37,570 nt of DNA from contig JACZJL010000111.1 in assembly GCA_014860585.1 (NCBI GenBank), positions 1-37,570 on the forward strand. The letters are read 5' to 3'. Below the pieces are notes generated by a model. That model worked only from the letters and a program-made list of their open reading frames with translations. It was not told the origin of the DNA and searched no databases. The position numbers and the translations under genes are program-made. Below, in pieces: positions 8,202 to 16,938 of this stretch. The DNA is from Bacteroidales bacterium (GTDB lineage: Bacteria; Bacteroidota; Bacteroidia; Bacteroidales; 4484-276). Numbering within the stretch: the first letter of the stretch is position 1; every line of letters starts with the position of its first letter.

Positions 8202-9466
8202 ATGTTAAGATATTAAATACCGACTCATTACCTTTCTGCAAAGGCTGCGGTCATGATTTGATCTCGAAAAATACTGCGAAAGCACTTGAACATATGGGCT
8301 TGCATCCGTTGGATGTCATTATGGTTACTGATATTGGTTGTCACGGAATTATCGACCGCAGTTTGAATACCCAGACGATTCACGGGCTTCATGGAAGGTC
8401 GGTTGCGTTGGGGGCAGGAATTGCTTTTGGGATCAAAGAATCAGGGAAAAAAGTAATCGTATTTATTGGTGATGGCGGAGCCACCATCGGTCTTCAGCAT
8501 ATCATGGAAGCAGCACGGCTCAATCTGAACATGACGGTTGTAGTTCATAACAATATGCTTTACGGGATGACTGGCGGGCAATCGAGCGGACTTACCCCTG
8601 AAGGATTTCACACCACGACCTCGGCTGAAGGAAACCCATTTGCCGGTTACGACATCTGCGCATTGGCACATACAGCCGGCGCTGCTTACGTAACAAGGGT
8701 CACAGGTATTGGTGATATTTCGGAAAAATTCGTTAAAACATTCTCCGTTAATGGATTTTCAATGATTGAGGTAGTTGAAATTTGCCCGAGTTATGGGGTG
8801 AAATTCAACCCGGGCCGCAAGCTGAACGAAATCATCGAAACCTCCGGTCGTAAACCCGGTGAATGGATCAACGAAAGGGATGTATTTACACATCACCCCG
8901 GAAAAAAGACCAGCGATCTTTTCACCAAAACCCAGCATGTCATCAAATCATTTGATCACCAACTTAACCAGCCGCTTTCGCTCGTGATGAGCGGCTCAGC
9001 AGGTGAGGGTGTTCAGCTCGCTGCAACCATCGTGTGCAAAGCAGCCATGAAATCAGGGCTACAGGTAACCCAAAAAGGGAGCTATCCGGTGACCGTTGGT
9101 ATTGGCTTCTCAACGGCTGAAATCAACCTTTCACAGGCAGAAATCAACTTTCACGGAATCAATGTTCCGGATATCGTGGTTGTTACTTCTTCCGACGGAC
9201 TGGCGCATAGCCGCAAGCGCATCGAGATGATGAAATCCGGAAAGCTCTTTATTGACCTAAGCCTGACAGCACCAGCAACAGGAGCCGAGATAATTCCTTA
9301 TGATTTCAGGGGAATAGGAAGCAGAACGGCTTCACTTTTCGCTACGATGTTTTTTATTTTAAAAACAGGCGTTATTCCCATTGAAGCTATCTTTGATACC
9401 ATCGAGTCGGAAGGATTAAGCACAAAGTTACCGGTGGATAAACTTAAGGCTGCTCTGGGGATTTAG
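8198..9466 (+). CDS. 2-oxoacid:ferredoxin oxidoreductase, fused beta-gamma subunit
   Basis: A 422-residue protein with two domains. Residues 1-230 are a thiamine-pyrophosphate-binding beta subunit. It has FCKGCGH (Cys14, Cys17), DIGCHG (Cys48) and EICPSYG (Cys196), which together can hold one [4Fe-4S] cluster. It also has LHGRSVALGAGIAFG and the TPP/Mg motif GDGG (91-94) with Asn118-Asn119. From about 255 onward there is a gamma domain starting SLVMSGSAGEGVQLAA. KorB-type beta subunits are usually about 250-300 residues, with gamma either separate or at the N-terminus of alpha, so this order is unusual. The gene overlaps the alpha gene by four bases. No ferredoxin-like delta subunit is next to it; electrons would go to a free ferredoxin. 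The reaction class is well supported, the substrate is not. Confidence 0.9.
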   Translation: MNVKILNTDSLPFCKGCGHDLISKNTAKALEHMGLHPLDVIMVTDIGCHGIIDRSLNTQTIHGLHGRSVALGAGIAFGIKESGKKVIVFIGDGGATIGLQHIMEAARLNLNMTVVVHNNMLYGMTGGQSSGLTPEGFHTTTSAEGNPFAGYDICALAHTAGAAYVTRVTGIGDISEKFVKTFSVNGFSMIEVVEICPSYGVKFNPGRKLNEIIETSGRKPGEWINERDVFTHHPGKKTSDLFTKTQHVIKSFDHQLNQPLSLVMSGSAGEGVQLAATIVCKAAMKSGLQVTQKGSYPVTVGIGFSTAEINLSQAEINFHGINVPDIVVVTSSDGLAHSRKRIEMMKSGKLFIDLSLTAPATGAEIIPYDFRGIGSRTASLFATMFFILKTGVIPIEAIFDTIESEGLSTKLPVDKLKAALGI

Positions 9467-9471
9467 TCGAC

Positions 9472-9478
9472 GTTAGGC
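9472..9478 (+). repeat. attC-like core site GTTAGGC in front of the lone lipoprotein gene
   Basis: GTTAGGC, within CGACGTTAGGCACC, matches the integron core consensus GTTRRRY. It lies five bases after the stop of the oxidoreductase and 18 bases before the AT-rich lipoprotein gene, where the 3' end of an upstream attC would be in a cassette. A seven-base match alone is weak; it gains weight only with the hairpin after the gene (10340-10431). Confidence 0.25.
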
Positions 9479-9496
9479 ACCATTATATCATAATTA

Positions 9497-10312
9497 ATGA
9501 AGGACATACTTTTTATAACTTTAAGCATTTTCTTACTAATTTCAGGCTGCGAAGATGACCCTAAAATTGAGTCAAGTAAAATAAAAGGATTTAAAATTTA
9601 CAATGAAAACAACGAATTAGTAACTGAATACAATTATGGCTACGACTCAGAGGGGCGATTAAATTATAAACTAACTCCCGTAACAATTGAAAATATTCAA
9701 TACATAAATCAAATAATATCAGTATGGAATATTAAGTACGATTCTGGTGAGAAAATAGAAACATATTACTACAATCAGGGAAAATTAGATAGTATTTTAA
9801 ACACCTATGTAGCCCCAAGGATTGGTCCTGATTTGATTACTTTCTATTATGAAAATGACAAATGCATCAGAAAAATTGAAATATTGAATGATGAAATAAT
9901 AAATGTCTATACTTTCATTTATGAAGATGAAAGTATTTCACAAATCGTATTGGAACAAAAAATTCAAAATGACACATTAAATTACGTCTATGAGTATGAT
10001 GAATCAGGGAAAGTGAATAAAATATTTCTTAACGGATTAATCTATTCTGAATTTGAATATACAACAATCGAAAACCCTCTTTTCAAGGTATCAAAATCTT
10101 ATCTGATCCATATTCCAGTTCACCCTAATCAAGAAGAAAAAGAGACAATTACTTCAAAGGATTTATTGAGTAAAGCAAAATATTATGACTGGGAAGGAAT
10201 AATCGTACAAGAAATTTCGGTTCAATACAATATCAATAATTTGGGACTTCCTATTTCAGCAGAAAGAACATTAAATGGGAAAAAAGAAAGAATTTTGTTT
10301 GAGTATCAATAA
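9497..10312 (+). CDS. Hypothetical lipoprotein with YD-like repeats
   Basis: A 271-residue protein with a lipoprotein signal, FLLISGC (Cys17). The mature part is rich in Tyr, Asn, Glu and Ile, and contains several segments that look like single YD/RHS-type repeats, such as YGYDSEGRL, TYYYNQGKL and YEYDESGKV. Such repeats usually form beta-sheet surfaces outside the cell. No catalytic motif is visible. The coding sequence is clearly richer in A and T than the genes on both sides. It starts 30 bases after the oxidoreductase stop, with cassette-like sequences on both borders, which suggests a separate origin. I do not recognise a named family and offer no function. Confidence 0.75.
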   Translation: MKDILFITLSIFLLISGCEDDPKIESSKIKGFKIYNENNELVTEYNYGYDSEGRLNYKLTPVTIENIQYINQIISVWNIKYDSGEKIETYYYNQGKLDSILNTYVAPRIGPDLITFYYENDKCIRKIEILNDEIINVYTFIYEDESISQIVLEQKIQNDTLNYVYEYDESGKVNKIFLNGLIYSEFEYTTIENPLFKVSKSYLIHIPVHPNQEEKETITSKDLLSKAKYYDWEGIIVQEISVQYNINNLGLPISAERTLNGKKERILFEYQ

Positions 10313-10471
10313 ATAACAGCACACAACAAAAGATGATAACCAATTGGCGCATTCGGGTGATCAAGATAAAGACATGAAAGAAACAGCAACATATAAATCA
10401 ACCAGCATCCAGCAAGAGAATCGTCAACTGGCCATATCACGGGGCCGATAGGAGCGGTTTTTTGAATTCGC
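10313..10471 (+). repeat. Possible degenerate attC-like palindrome after the lipoprotein gene
   Basis: CCAATTGGCG at 10340-10349 can pair with CGTCAACTGG at 10422-10431 (one mismatch and one G-U pair), enclosing a 72-base loop. The arrangement, with an ACACAACA stretch before the left arm, recalls the long imperfect hairpins (attC-like sites) that follow isolated AT-rich genes in some Bacteroidota. A second core site on the right side was not found, so it is degenerate or the resemblance is chance. Otherwise this interval between convergent genes is empty. Confidence 0.3.
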
Positions 10472-13117
10472 CTAAAGACTATCCTCACTCATAATCCTGA
10501 ACTTCAATGTAATTTCTCCGGATTCAGGATTGAAGTCAGGGGAGGATTCAACGATATCAATCTCTTCTCCTGTAGTTATTTTAAGCATCTGGGCAAGCAT
10601 AGACGCGCCGCTTGTGAGTAACTGGTTCATTTTTTCCTGACTGATATTCAGCCTGTTTTCCAGGGGCTGCTTTTCGTCGTGATGAGGCATTTCGACCAAT
10701 CCCTTATGCGAAGGAAAACCGGGCTCTTCCAATGAAAAGTCAATCAGCATTTGTCCTGTCTCAGGAATTTTTGAAGGGGAAATCTGTTCAGGGTTTGATG
10801 CATTCAGCTTGCTGATCATGTCCTTTATCGCTTCGATCAACTCTGATTGCAGGATTTTCGGGAATCCTTGCTGCAGTTCATTATCGCCTTTTTTCTTACT
10901 TTTCTCCGGCAGGTCAATCTCCAAACCGCCGGCAATCTTTTCTTCAATAGAGTTCTTTGCCACCAGGTTAATAATGGTAAGTTTCCCCTGCCGTTGCATG
11001 ATACCGGAAAGGCTTCCCATCCGCAGGCTCTTGGCTTCACGGTCGGCGGGTGCATCAAAATTAATCATCAGGTCGGCAATCCTGATATCGGATGCATTGA
11101 GGTCAACATGACTTGAAAGTAACACATTACAGTCTTCATCCTGTTCAAATGTTTTCAAGATCAGCTCACGCTGCCTGGCTGGTGTATCGTCGGTGATTTC
11201 CACGTGCCTGATCTTACTGACCCGAAGGGCGCGCGCAATGATCTGAAGCATTTTTTTCCATTCAGTGAAAATGATGACTTTTTTTCGGCTTCTCCTCAGG
11301 TTCATCTTTTCATTCAGAATGGATTTCAGTTCATCGATTTTTGGTGAAATGTTCGTCAGATCATCCAGCAAAAACGTAGAATCGGCTAACATTCTCAACT
11401 GCCTGATCAACTGTATAGCCTGCTGAAATTCAAAAGGCGTCTGCATTTTTTTGCTGAATAATCCCAGCAATTCACCGGCCAGTTTAAGATGAATTTTAAT
11501 TTGCTGAGGATGCATATCCACTGGTACATCAATGTTGCTGATTTGAGGCAACTGCTTGATAACCTGGTCTTTTTCGCGTCGCAGGAGAACATTTTCGAGA
11601 CGAAGGTTCAACTCATCCAGATCGTAATAACCAACGATGTTGTTTTTGTTGTGATCATCAAAGAAACAATATTTGTAGGAAAATTCCCAAAGCGGCGACA
11701 GTAAATCAGCATCAACCAGCATCACAAGTGCATACAACTCGATAAGTCTCGAATCGAACGGGCTGCCGGACAGTACCAGCGTATGACGCCTTGGTATGGA
11801 ACGGATGGATACAGAAATAGCAGAAGCATAATTTTTAATCCGCTGGGCTTCGTCAAGAATGATAAAGTCGGGATGGCTGCTTTTCAGCATGTCAAGATCA
11901 GAAAGCACATTTTCATAATTGAGGATCTGAAAATAATGATCAGAATGGCAGTATAATTCCCGCCGTTCCTCCATTGAACCCTCGATGATCATTAGCTTTT
12001 CAGCAGTAATTTTTTCGATTTCCTTTTTCCAGTGCTGTTTGAGTGTAGCCGGGCAAATGATCAATGTTTTGCCAAAACCGAAAAGGTCACGTTTCATCAT
12101 TGCTGTGGCCACCGCCTGTGTCATCCTGCCCAACTCAATGTCGTCTGCTAAAATAGCGCCGGCATTAAAGGTGGCAAACTCCACACCCTCTTTTTGGAAG
12201 GGGAGCAAAGGGGTTTTAAAGATCGAAAAATTGAGTTTCTTGCTTTCCTTCAACCGTTGGATGGATGCTGCTTCGCTAGTTAACCTCACCTTGTCAAGGA
12301 CCTCCGGTCGCAGAAGAATCTGCTTGAACTTATCGGTATTGTTTAAAAATCCTGTAAAACGCTCGACATCATTATCTTCGATATAATTTTTATTTCCAAA
12401 ATAGCGATAAAACAGTTCAGCAACAGGACCAGTGAGTTTCTCAGGGAAAAAATAGCTGATTTTATTATTCCTGAACGGGTTAAGAAAAACTTCGATAAAA
12501 GGGTAGGGTGGTAGTTGTGCCGGGATGCGACCCGGATCGTTTTGCAGGTGAAGAAAGGTGTAGATCAAATGCTTGCACGTACCGAGTTTATTGATTCTAT
12601 AATCGGGACAATTGCAATAGCCGTGTTTGCGTGTGAGGTCGCGCAGTGTAACCTTGTACTGTACACCGCGTTCGTTGGTCAGCAGGTGTTCACCAAAAAT
12701 ATTGTCGGCAAATTCGATAGTGTAAACGGCCTGCTGGGCTTTTTTCTTCCGTTCATCAATCACGCGCTGAATCATACCTTTACGGGTATATTTGATGCCA
12801 TCCTGGGGTAATTCATCTTCGCCAAGCTTAAAAAGCTCATCAAGTTGCAGCAGTGCTGCTGTTTTGTGCCGGCAGAGCACCTCGCTCCTGCAGGTACAGT
12901 CTGTTTCCAACTGATCTTTGTAGGAAACATCTACCTGGAAATCACCATATTTATCATCAACCGAAAAACGATATTGATGTCCTGATTCTGAAAGCAGCGA
13001 ACATTGTCCGTTAAGATACAGGCTTTGCCCCTGGCGATAGGAGAGTGACCCCGGGCCAGAGCGTGTTAACTCATTTCGAAGGATGGATTTTATGCTTTCA
13101 GAAATTTTCTGTTTCAT
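10472..13117 (-). CDS. SNF2-family protein with two SWIM zinc fingers and degenerate helicase motifs
   Basis: An 881-residue protein. It begins with two SWIM zinc fingers: CTCRSEVLCRH (Cys74, Cys76, Cys82, His84) and CNC...CKH (Cys168, Cys170, Cys181, His183). A SNF2 ATPase fold follows from about residue 300. Motif Ia (LIICPATLKQHW), motif II (ILDEAQRIKN), motif III (LVLSGSPFDSRL) and LLRREKDQV are normal. Motif I, however, reads LADDIELGRMTQ (323-334) where the family has LADxMGLGKTxQ: the Walker A lysine is arginine and the next threonine is methionine. Motif V lacks AGGxGLNL, and motif VI lacks the arginine-rich QAxxRxxRxGQ. The ATPase is therefore probably weak or lost, leaving a DNA- or protein-binding role. 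The frame is intact over the full length. It has its own promoter at 13144-13173 and lies 45 bases after uvrD. Confidence 0.87.
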   Translation of the reverse strand: MKQKISESIKSILRNELTRSGPGSLSYRQGQSLYLNGQCSLLSESGHQYRFSVDDKYGDFQVDVSYKDQLETDCTCRSEVLCRHKTAALLQLDELFKLGEDELPQDGIKYTRKGMIQRVIDERKKKAQQAVYTIEFADNIFGEHLLTNERGVQYKVTLRDLTRKHGYCNCPDYRINKLGTCKHLIYTFLHLQNDPGRIPAQLPPYPFIEVFLNPFRNNKISYFFPEKLTGPVAELFYRYFGNKNYIEDNDVERFTGFLNNTDKFKQILLRPEVLDKVRLTSEAASIQRLKESKKLNFSIFKTPLLPFQKEGVEFATFNAGAILADDIELGRMTQAVATAMMKRDLFGFGKTLIICPATLKQHWKKEIEKITAEKLMIIEGSMEERRELYCHSDHYFQILNYENVLSDLDMLKSSHPDFIILDEAQRIKNYASAISVSIRSIPRRHTLVLSGSPFDSRLIELYALVMLVDADLLSPLWEFSYKYCFFDDHNKNNIVGYYDLDELNLRLENVLLRREKDQVIKQLPQISNIDVPVDMHPQQIKIHLKLAGELLGLFSKKMQTPFEFQQAIQLIRQLRMLADSTFLLDDLTNISPKIDELKSILNEKMNLRRSRKKVIIFTEWKKMLQIIARALRVSKIRHVEITDDTPARQRELILKTFEQDEDCNVLLSSHVDLNASDIRIADLMINFDAPADREAKSLRMGSLSGIMQRQGKLTIINLVAKNSIEEKIAGGLEIDLPEKSKKKGDNELQQGFPKILQSELIEAIKDMISKLNASNPEQISPSKIPETGQMLIDFSLEEPGFPSHKGLVEMPHHDEKQPLENRLNISQEKMNQLLTSGASMLAQMLKITTGEEIDIVESSPDFNPESGEITLKFRIMSEDSL

Positions 13118-13143
13118 CGCTCAATCGACTTTTACTACTTTGG

Positions 13144-13173
13144 CAAATTTAACCAAAACAGGTTAATCAACAA
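13144..13173 (-). promoter_or_regulatory. Promoter for the SWIM/SNF2 gene
   Basis: On the minus strand TTG at 13173-13171, exactly 19 bases, then TAAATTTG at 13151-13144, a full match to the Bacteroidota consensus TTG-N19-TAnnTTTG. Transcription should begin near 13138, about 20 bases before the start codon. The -33 element lies inside the end of the uvrD coding sequence. Confidence 0.72.
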
Positions 13174-15466
13174 TCTTAAGCCTGGCAAATTTTAGGATCA
13201 AATGCTTCTGACCCACTTCAGGAAAGAAAACGGTGGCTTTCCTGTTTGGGCCGTTTCCTTCCACGCTTAATACTTTCCCGTTGCCAAACCTTTGGTGCAT
13301 CACCTTCATTCCGGTTTGAATATCTCCTGAGTCAGAACTTTCAAAATGCTCTTCCTTTCCGGAGGGAACTCTTGAGTCGCCAATTTTTCGCAGCTTGTCA
13401 GGGTTTATTGTTGACGGTTTTTTTGTAAATGGAACTTCAGCATCGTACCTGAACTTGTTGTGATCGCTTGGATGATTAACAACTTTGCGGGGGAATTCGA
13501 TAAAAGCAGTGTCAATTTCTTCAATAAACCTGCTGGGCTCGCTGATGGTAAGATTACCCCAACGATAGCGGGTTTCGGCATAGGATATGGTGGCAGCTTT
13601 TTCGGCACGGGTGATGGCCACATAAAACAATCGCCGCTCTTCTTCCAGGTCGGCCCGCGAACTGATGGACTGGATGGATGGGAACAGGTTTTCTTCCAGC
13701 CCGACGATGTAAACATAAGGAAACTCCAGCCCTTTGGCACTATGAATCGTCATCAGTGAAACCTTGTTGTTGTCGTCTTTATCATCCTGGTCGGCATCGG
13801 TGAGCAATGAAATGTCCTGCAAATACATATCGAGCGTTCGCAGGGAATTGTCCTCTTCCAATATATTTTCGTCTTCCGATTCAGAAAATTCCTTGATGCC
13901 GTTGAGTAATTCCTCAATGTTTTCCACACGGCTAATCCCCTCAGGAGTTTTGTCTTCTTCCAGGTCTTTCAGTATTCCCGATGCTCTTGCAATGTCTTTG
14001 GCCAGCTCATAGGCATTTCTTTTCTTTTGCTGCACCATAAACCGCTTTATCATCATCACAAACTCACCAATCCTGTTTTTTATCCCCTGGTTGATTTTCA
14101 GTTCATATTGGTCAATGCTTTCAATTAACTCCCATACCGACTTTCCTAAACCCTCAGCAGCCACAACCAACCGGTCAATAGTTGTATCACCGATTCCTCT
14201 TCCCGGATAATTGATGATTCTCTTTAACGCCTCCTCATCCGATGGGTTTACAACCAGCCGGAAATAAGCAAGCAGGTCTTTGATTTCCTTTCGTTTATAA
14301 AAGGAAAGCCCGCCATAAATCCGGTAAGGGATATTGAGTTTGCGCAATGCCTCTTCAATGGAGCGGGATTGTGCGTTGGTGCGGTAAAGTATGGCAAATT
14401 CGCTGTTGGGCAATTGATTACTCATTTTAGTTTCAAAAATCGAACTGGCAACCAGGTTACCCTCCTCCATATCCGATTTTGCCCGGAGTAATTTTATCAG
14501 CGAGCCTTCATCATTTTGGGTCCAAATCTTCTTAAAAATCTGGTCTTTATTATATTGAATAACGCTGTTGGCCGCTTCCACAATGTTTTTGGTCGAACGG
14601 TAGTTTTGCTCCAGCTTGAAAATCTTCAGGTCAGGATAATCCTTTTTAAAATTGAGGATATTCTGGATGTTTGCGCCCCTGAAACTGTAAATACTTTGCG
14701 CATCGTCGCCAACAACACAAATGTTCTCGTGACGTGCAGCCAGCTTTTTCACGATCATATACTGGGCATAATTGGTGTCCTGATACTCATCCACAAGCAC
14801 ATACCTGAACTTGGACTGGTATTTCAGCAGAATTTCGGGGAAATCCCGCAGCAGTAGGTTCATGTTAAAGAGCAGATCGTCAAAATCCATGGCAAAGGCC
14901 TTTTTACAACGGCCTGAATAGACTGAGAACAAACGTCCCGTCAGTGGTTTGCCTGACCGGGTGTCAGATTCAATAAGTTCTGGATTTTGGTTGTAATCTG
15001 CGGCGGAGAGTAGATTGCTTTTTGCAGCCGATATTCTGCCAAGTAGCCAACCCGGCTGATATACCTTCGGGTCAAGGTTGTGTTCTTTTACAATGGTTCT
15101 GATCAGGCTCTTCGAGTCGTCGGTATCATAAATGGTGTAGTTGGAAGGATAACCCAGCAAGTGCCCGTCAATACGGAGAACGCGGGCAAAAATGGAATGG
15201 AAAGTACCCATCCAGACATTACGGGCATCTGCCGAGCCAACCAGTTTCATGATTCGCTCCTTCATCTCCCTTGCCGCCTTGTTTGTAAATGTCAGCGCCA
15301 GTATATTGAAGGGATCAACACCCTGTTGCAACAGGTTAGCAACCCTGTAGGTTAACACCCTCGTTTTGCCCGAACCTGCTCCTGCTATTACCATCGAAGG
15401 CCCCTCAGTATGCAAAACAGCCTGCCTTTGCGCTTCGTTCAACTCCTCCAGAAAATTCTTCGCCAT
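13163..15466 (-). CDS. UvrD/PcrA-type ATP-dependent DNA helicase
   Basis: A 767-residue superfamily 1A helicase, of usual length, with all motifs intact: Walker A AGAGSGKT (28-35), motif Ia ALTFTNKAAREMKERI, motif II VDEYQDT, motif III GDDAQSIYSFRGA, motif IV NYRSTKNIV, motif V MTIHSAKGLEF and motif VI RRLFYVAITRAEK. The C-terminal 50 residues form a small beta-rich tail (GMKVMHQRFGNGKV and following), as in PcrA, where it binds RNA polymerase. The enzyme unwinds DNA 3' to 5' in nucleotide excision and mismatch repair and strips proteins from DNA. It has its own promoter at 15486-15515. UvrD and PcrA cannot be told apart by name here, but the family is certain. Confidence 0.96.
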   Translation of the reverse strand: MAKNFLEELNEAQRQAVLHTEGPSMVIAGAGSGKTRVLTYRVANLLQQGVDPFNILALTFTNKAAREMKERIMKLVGSADARNVWMGTFHSIFARVLRIDGHLLGYPSNYTIYDTDDSKSLIRTIVKEHNLDPKVYQPGWLLGRISAAKSNLLSAADYNQNPELIESDTRSGKPLTGRLFSVYSGRCKKAFAMDFDDLLFNMNLLLRDFPEILLKYQSKFRYVLVDEYQDTNYAQYMIVKKLAARHENICVVGDDAQSIYSFRGANIQNILNFKKDYPDLKIFKLEQNYRSTKNIVEAANSVIQYNKDQIFKKIWTQNDEGSLIKLLRAKSDMEEGNLVASSIFETKMSNQLPNSEFAILYRTNAQSRSIEEALRKLNIPYRIYGGLSFYKRKEIKDLLAYFRLVVNPSDEEALKRIINYPGRGIGDTTIDRLVVAAEGLGKSVWELIESIDQYELKINQGIKNRIGEFVMMIKRFMVQQKKRNAYELAKDIARASGILKDLEEDKTPEGISRVENIEELLNGIKEFSESEDENILEEDNSLRTLDMYLQDISLLTDADQDDKDDNNKVSLMTIHSAKGLEFPYVYIVGLEENLFPSIQSISSRADLEEERRLFYVAITRAEKAATISYAETRYRWGNLTISEPSRFIEEIDTAFIEFPRKVVNHPSDHNKFRYDAEVPFTKKPSTINPDKLRKIGDSRVPSGKEEHFESSDSGDIQTGMKVMHQRFGNGKVLSVEGNGPNRKATVFFPEVGQKHLILKFARLKIVD

Positions 15467-15485
15467 TACAATTCCATTTGAGCCT

Positions 15486-15515
15486 CAAAAGTAGTGCTTT
15501 TTGAGAACTTCCGAA
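15486..15515 (-). promoter_or_regulatory. Promoter for the uvrD-type helicase
   Basis: On the minus strand TTC at 15515-15513 (one base off TTG), a 19-base spacer, and TACTTTTG at 15493-15486, a full match to TAnnTTTG. The predicted transcript starts near 15480, giving a very short leader before the ATG at 15466. Confidence 0.68.
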
Positions 15516-15650
15516 GACCTGTTTTGTGAAAAGAATTAGTTGTTAATATTTTGTAATAAACTGATTTTCAATTTTAAGTGTTTTCTGACATTCATTCCTT
15601 AAATGAGATTCCAGGTTACACAAATGGATTCAGATACCACCTACGTGAGG

Positions 15651-16040
15651 TCACGCTTTGGAGATGTTCAAATATTCTATTACGACCTTAATGTCGGCCT
15701 CTGCCCAGTCAAGTGATTGAAGCTCATTAATACCAAGCCATCTGTATTCGGAATGATCTTTCAGGGTTAACTGCCCGGAGGACAATTTGCAAATGAAAGG
15801 AATTAAACGGATAGACTTATCGGAGTATAGATGTTCAACCGGCTGAAGTTTCCCGATGATCTCAATATTGAGATTTAATTCTTCCAGAATTTCCCTTATG
15901 ATGCATTCCTCATCAGTTTCGCCTGGCTCTATTTTTCCTCCCGGAAACTCCCAAAGTCCTGCCAGGTGGCTGCCACTTGCCCTTCGGGTAGCCAAAACTT
16001 TTCCATCCTTTTCAATGATGGAACATGTGACCTCTATCAT
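15651..16040 (-). CDS. Nudix hydrolase, MutT-like (deoxy)nucleoside triphosphate pyrophosphohydrolase
   Basis: A 129-residue single-domain Nudix protein. The Nudix box runs from residue 35 to 57: GKIEPGE, then REILEELNL, matching GX5EX7REUXEEXGU except that the late glycine is asparagine (Asn56). WEFPGGK just before it, and the overall length, match the MutT/NudG group that hydrolyses oxidised or modified nucleotides such as 8-oxo-dGTP or 5-substituted dCTP. It starts 13 bases after the LEA-like lipoprotein stop, so the two are probably co-transcribed. The UvrD-type helicase follows 184 bases on under its own promoter. Family is certain; MutT versus NudG-type specificity is not resolved. Confidence 0.92.
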   Translation of the reverse strand: MIEVTCSIIEKDGKVLATRRASGSHLAGLWEFPGGKIEPGETDEECIIREILEELNLNIEIIGKLQPVEHLYSDKSIRLIPFICKLSSGQLTLKDHSEYRWLGINELQSLDWAEADIKVVIEYLNISKA

Positions 16041-16053
16041 CTTTTAAAGCGGA

Positions 16054-16647
16054 TTATTGTGCTGTGAATTCATTCCGTACCTCAATCCATCCCGGGTACA
16101 TGATACTTTGCTGTCCAATCATCACGGATGGCTTTAGTTTAATCATGATCCTGGTCGTTTTGCCTGAACCATCCGTTAAACCCATGGCATAGTTAATGAT
16201 TTTATTGATCTGGTCACCTTCAATTACATCTGCCAGGTTGAAACCAACCTTTAGCGGCAGCGATGCTGTTTCTCCGGGGTTTGTTACGAACTTTTGGTTG
16301 ATGACGCCTTCGAGAAGCTGACTGTCGTCAATGAAGAGTATCCATTCCAGGCGGTTTAGCGAAGCAGGCTGATCGTTGGGGTTTTTTACCAGCAGGTTCA
16401 GGTTAAAGTTCAGGGGGAGTTGTTTGTTGAGATAGGCATTGGTGAGTTGCAGCATTTCCAGGGGTTTGACATCCGAAATTTTCTGTATGTTTGAAATATT
16501 TACTTCAGCGAGACGGATATCAGTCACAGTATTAATCCGGAATTCGCATTTCGACAGCATTTTCATCCCTTCTACCTGGTTCAGTAAATCACAGGAAAAA
16601 AAGAAAATAGTTATTGCAATAAGAAAAGTTAATTGTCTGAATTTCAT
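16054..16647 (-). CDS. LEA type 2-like lipoprotein
   Basis: A 197-residue protein with a lipoprotein signal ending FFFSC (Cys19). The mature part contains LNFNLNLLVKNPNDQPASLNR, followed by two beta-strand-like stretches ending VTNPGETASLPLKVGFNL. This pattern (NLxLxVxNPN followed by a long beta-sandwich) is that of the LEA14/WHy fold. Proteins of this fold in bacteria are envelope-located and have no established enzyme activity. It is the first gene of a probable pair with the Nudix hydrolase (13-base gap), but the two products work in different compartments and a functional link is not evident. The assignment rests on the strand pattern and NPN motif only. Confidence 0.65.
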   Translation of the reverse strand: MKFRQLTFLIAITIFFFSCDLLNQVEGMKMLSKCEFRINTVTDIRLAEVNISNIQKISDVKPLEMLQLTNAYLNKQLPLNFNLNLLVKNPNDQPASLNRLEWILFIDDSQLLEGVINQKFVTNPGETASLPLKVGFNLADVIEGDQINKIINYAMGLTDGSGKTTRIMIKLKPSVMIGQQSIMYPGWIEVRNEFTAQ

Positions 16648-16938
16648 GATTAATGTTTAAAATTGTGTTTTGCAAGAATCCCCAGCTTGACGATCACAAT
16701 TCAGGAAAAACCTTCACCGGAGTTTCGCAATTTAAATTTTTACTGGTAGAAAAAACATCAGAAAGAACTGCATTTTGGTTTCCTTACTATTAGGGTCATT
16801 AAAAATTGAATGCATAACCAAAAATTATGACCTGAGATTTTGCTGCAAAATTAGTAAATCAGGTTAATTTTCGATACCCGTAATTTATAACCATTCCAAA
16901 TCAATTTCTTTTTTATTTTGCATCAAAATTTTAAAAAG

